Shown here: piece after piece, positions 5,344-7,454 of the stretch
Layout: every line of letters starts with the position of its first letter
How positions within the stretch are numbered: the first letter of the stretch is position 1
Origin: Thermoplasmata archaeon
GTDB taxonomy: Archaea > Thermoplasmatota > E2 > DHVEG-1
Reading direction: 5' to 3'
Assembly: GCA_003649845.1 (NCBI GenBank)
Contig: QMTB01000073.1
Location: forward strand, 1 to 7,454
Length of the DNA: 7,454 bases
Notes under the pieces: model-generated
Told to the model about the DNA's origin: nothing
Database searches by the model: none
The model's input: the letters and a program-made list of their open reading frames with translations, nothing else
Program-made: the position numbers and the translations under genes

Positions 5344-5949
5344 ATGAAACTTAAAAAAAGTATCGCTATAGGTATAATTGCACTTTTTATAGGCAGCGCT
5401 ATGCTACCGATGAGTGGCACTGCTGAAGCGAGACATATAAGGCCAGTGACAATTGCATTGATGTTGATGGGAGCAGATGGTTTTCTCAAACCTAGGATAT
5501 TAACTTTGACGCATGGGGATCTGATAAAACTAATTGCATTTATCGATTCATTGAAGTTGTTGAAAGATAGAGGTATGAGTATCAAAGATTTATTCCAAAG
5601 TTTAGGTACAGGTACTCTAAGTGAGATATTGAATCTACAATGGCTTGAGAAACTACCTGGTAAACCAATTATAAGCTATGGTAAAGGTAGAACCTATATA
5701 ACACCATATCATGGTAGATTACAGATGAAGAAGTTAGTAGCTATGTGGAATTATCCAGATATAGGAGCAACTATTGTCTGGGGTAATGGGTTATCAGCGA
5801 AACCTACAAAGATTCTACTTAACCGTCAAATTGGATTAATGGCTGGATTTGTAGGTATATACATATATATACCACCATTGATAGAAGGCATGCCTAGTAC
5901 AACATGTTTTATAGGTTCAGCTAAACTTGCATGGGGTGCAGCTTTCTAA
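5344..5949 (+). CDS. Exported protein of unknown function with Sec signal peptide
   Basis: 201 aa from ATG 5344. The start could also be GTG 5335, giving 204 aa. ATG 5344 is chosen because GTGATT (5335-5340) then serves as ribosome binding site and the chain begins MKLKKSIAIGIIALFIGSAM, a classic signal peptide. A basic n-region is followed by a hydrophobic core and ends in GTAEA-RHIRP, with an AxA cleavage motif near residue 29. The mature part of about 172 aa is basic, rich in Leu, Ile, Gly and Lys, and has one Cys near the C-terminus. A hydrophobic stretch (GLMAGFVGIYIYIPPLIEG, about residues 164-182) might be a second membrane contact. I recognise no domain, metal motif or catalytic signature. 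It lies between a winged-helix regulator and a convergent sensor gene ending only 12 bp away. Secreted or membrane-associated location is well supported; function is not known. Confidence 0.8.
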   Translation: MKLKKSIAIGIIALFIGSAMLPMSGTAEARHIRPVTIALMLMGADGFLKPRILTLTHGDLIKLIAFIDSLKLLKDRGMSIKDLFQSLGTGTLSEILNLQWLEKLPGKPIISYGKGRTYITPYHGRLQMKKLVAMWNYPDIGATIVWGNGLSAKPTKILLNRQIGLMAGFVGIYIYIPPLIEGMPSTTCFIGSAKLAWGAAF

Positions 5950-5990
5950 AAGATCTTCCCCCTATTTTTTTCTTCTATTCTCTATTATTT
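5950..5990 (+). terminator. T-rich 3' end of the exported-protein gene, inside the convergent gene
   Basis: After the stop at 5949 the + strand reads CTTCCCCCTA, then seven Ts (5965-5971) and more pyrimidine. This is a typical archaeal T-tract terminator. The same bases encode the Lys/Arg-rich C-terminus (NRRKK) of the minus-strand sensor gene, so termination signal and coding sequence coincide. Confidence 0.45.
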
Positions 5991-7454
5991 TTCTTCCACT
6001 TATTGTTGGATATAATAATTTTCTCCTACCTTCAATTTTTACTTCAACAAGTCCTCTATTTATTAGAAATTGAATTCTTTTACCTGTAGTAACTCTAGAT
6101 ATGTTAAATTTATTACTTATATCTTGATATGAGACTATTATATTCTTTGAGGTTTGTTTCTCTATAAAAACTAGTATTTCAAATAGTTCTTTATCTAAAT
6201 GTATCTCCTCGATTCTTTGATATGGTAGAGGTTTAAGTTCCTCCTGTAGACAGGATACTTCATAGTTTTGAAGCGATGAAGGATTAACTCTAACTAAAAG
6301 TATTGCATCTCTAGTAGAGATCATAGGAGATACATGGTATAATGTTTCTATTAAATCTTGGAAGGAAAATATGTTGACAAGATAATCTATTCTATCCAAT
6401 AGGATAATTGTTTTATCATATTTTGTTATAAAATCAATAATTATCTCTTTTAAATCTTCTAATCTTGATATATTAGGTAGGTCATCTACAGAGGTTTCAC
6501 TAAGTAGATATGCATCTATATTTCTACGGCAGGTTATCTCTTTTATCCTATTTGGATTACCTCTTGTTAGGATTAAACCTCTTCTCTCTTCAGTTATACA
6601 TATATTATTTATCATTTCTATAGCTTTATCAACAGTTTCATCTAAAACTAGGTAGCTATAACCAGGTATAAGTTTCCCATGGAGTTCGATATTATGTGTT
6701 ATATCCTTACCAATTATGAGAACTCCCATAGAGTTTTCAAGGGGTAATACCTTAAATAATATCATCTTCTTTTTTCCATTCTTTGTTTGAATAGGGGAAT
6801 TCTGAGGGATTACAGATATCTTCTTTAAATCATCTACTGAATATGGTTTTTTAAATAGATTTATATCTACTAGTTTTCTACCTACAGCTTCTTCTGTTTT
6901 ATAACCAGTTATCTGTTCAGATAATTTATTCCAAGCTGTAATGATACCATTTAGATCAACTGATATCATCATTACATCAGAGCTGTCTAATATATTTTGA
7001 AGTAACTCTCTAGATTCTTCTATATCCCTCTCCTTCTCTTTTCTCCTCTCTCTCTCTGTTTTTAACCTTTTGTTTATATCTTCTAATTCCACTGTTCTCT
7101 CTTTCACTATCTCTTCTAATTTTTCATATGCTCTTTTAATCTCTTCTTCACTTTTTTTTCTCTCAGTTATATCGTCTATGAAAGCTAGGACAGCTGGTTT
7201 TTCCTTCCATTGGAGCATAATTGGTTTGATCTCAACCCATTTTATATTTCCATATTTATCTACTATTCTAAAATCATATTTTTGAGGTACATTTTCTCCT
7301 TTTAATCGTTTAGTATAGTATGTATACACCTTTTTTCTATCATCCGGATGTATAATCTCTAAGAAGGATTTTGATAGAATTTCTTCTCTACTATAACCTG
7401 TTAACTCTAATGTTTTTTTGTTTATAAAAACTAGTTTATCATCTTGAGCTATGA
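5962..7454 (-). CDS. PAS-PAS-DUF835-winged-helix sensor/regulator, 5'-partial
   Basis: The coding frame is open to the right edge, so the true start lies outside. The GTG at 7329 falls in mid-PAS domain and is not a start: the 41 codons before it read as PAS sequence (LVFINKKTLELTGYSREEIL, HPDDRKK). Residues counted from 7329: first PAS/PAC ends at about 57 (IKWVEIKP, AFIDDITERKK). Coiled coil 58-106. Second PAS about 107-211 (LLQNILDSSDVMMISVDLNG, ITAWNKLSEQITGY, IIGKDIT). DUF835 about 215-352 (YLVLDETVDKAIEMI, GLILTRGNPNRIKE, TIILLDRIDYLVNIFSF). Winged helix about 376-449 (VSYQDISNKFNISRVTTGKR, FLINRGLVEVKIEGRRKLLY). No histidine-kinase or receiver module follows the PAS domains, so this looks like a one-component signal-responsive regulator, probably cytoplasmic in the part seen. 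Upstream domains, including membrane segments, may lie off the window. It is convergent with the exported-protein gene. Ligand and targets are unknown. Confidence 0.9.
   Translation of the reverse strand, partial: IAQDDKLVFINKKTLELTGYSREEILSKSFLEIIHPDDRKKVYTYYTKRLKGENVPQKYDFRIVDKYGNIKWVEIKPIMLQWKEKPAVLAFIDDITERKKSEEEIKRAYEKLEEIVKERTVELEDINKRLKTERERRKEKERDIEESRELLQNILDSSDVMMISVDLNGIITAWNKLSEQITGYKTEEAVGRKLVDINLFKKPYSVDDLKKISVIPQNSPIQTKNGKKKMILFKVLPLENSMGVLIIGKDITHNIELHGKLIPGYSYLVLDETVDKAIEMINNICITEERRGLILTRGNPNRIKEITCRRNIDAYLLSETSVDDLPNISRLEDLKEIIIDFITKYDKTIILLDRIDYLVNIFSFQDLIETLYHVSPMISTRDAILLVRVNPSSLQNYEVSCLQEELKPLPYQRIEEIHLDKELFEILVFIEKQTSKNIIVSYQDISNKFNISRVTTGKRIQFLINRGLVEVKIEGRRKLLYPTISGRKIIENRRKK

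Noticed and set aside
5313..5585. Minus-strand open frame overlapping the exported-protein start
   Set aside because: Antisense to a well-supported signal peptide and promoter; no independent support.
7070..7285. Plus-strand open frame rich in Ser and Phe
   Set aside because: Antisense shadow of the sensor's coiled coil and PAS domain.
7327..7329. GTG as start codon of the minus-strand sensor
   Set aside because: It lies in the middle of a PAS domain, and the 41 upstream codons to the edge are open and PAS-like.

Overview
This window is archaeal, AT-rich and uses AGA/AGG and ATA codons heavily. The evidence is a complete archaeal/eukaryotic-type initiation factor 6 (aIF6), an archaeal PPP-type Ser/Thr phosphatase, a PAS-DUF835 sensor protein, TATA/BRE-like promoters with short leaders, and pyrimidine/T-rich gene ends. 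NosD-like repeats, a PKD domain and DUF835 together fit a euryarchaeote of the Thermoplasmatota / marine-benthic-group type. That placement is inference from gene content only.

Layout. (1) 1-1415 (+): 3' part of a large cell-surface protein made of a NosD-type beta-helix end, an Ig-like domain, a poly-Gly hinge, a PKD domain, acidic thrombospondin-type-3-like calcium loops and a C-terminal membrane anchor. A stem-loop followed by Ts overlaps its stop codon. (2) 1523-2518: a complete but dead IS1595/ISXO2-type insertion sequence of 980 bp, with terminal inverted repeats and a perfect 8-bp target duplication (TTATAGAA). Its transposase is broken by about seven frame changes and one in-frame TGA. 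(3) 2614-2970 (+): AhpD-like (carboxymuconolactone decarboxylase family) protein with the E-x11-C-x2-C-x3-H active-site pattern. (4) 3108-3977 (+): PPP-family protein phosphatase. (5) 4042-4722 (+): aIF6. (6) 4851-5243 (+): winged-helix transcriptional regulator with a C-terminal coiled coil. (7) 5344-5949 (+): small exported protein of unknown function with its own clear promoter. (8) 5962-7454 (-): PAS-PAS-DUF835-winged-helix sensor, convergent with gene 7 and running off the right edge.

How they relate. Most genes are separated by 64-140 bp and several have their own promoter-like element, so this looks like a row of single-gene units and not one operon. Two DNA-binding regulators (4851 and the minus-strand sensor) flank the exported orphan protein, which has an inverted repeat just downstream of its TATA box. 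Local regulation there is a plausible but untested idea. I found no CRISPR array, tRNA, rRNA or recognisable defence system. The most unusual items are the heavily decayed IS with an intact target duplication, the kinase-less PAS/DUF835/wHTH architecture, and the exported orphan.
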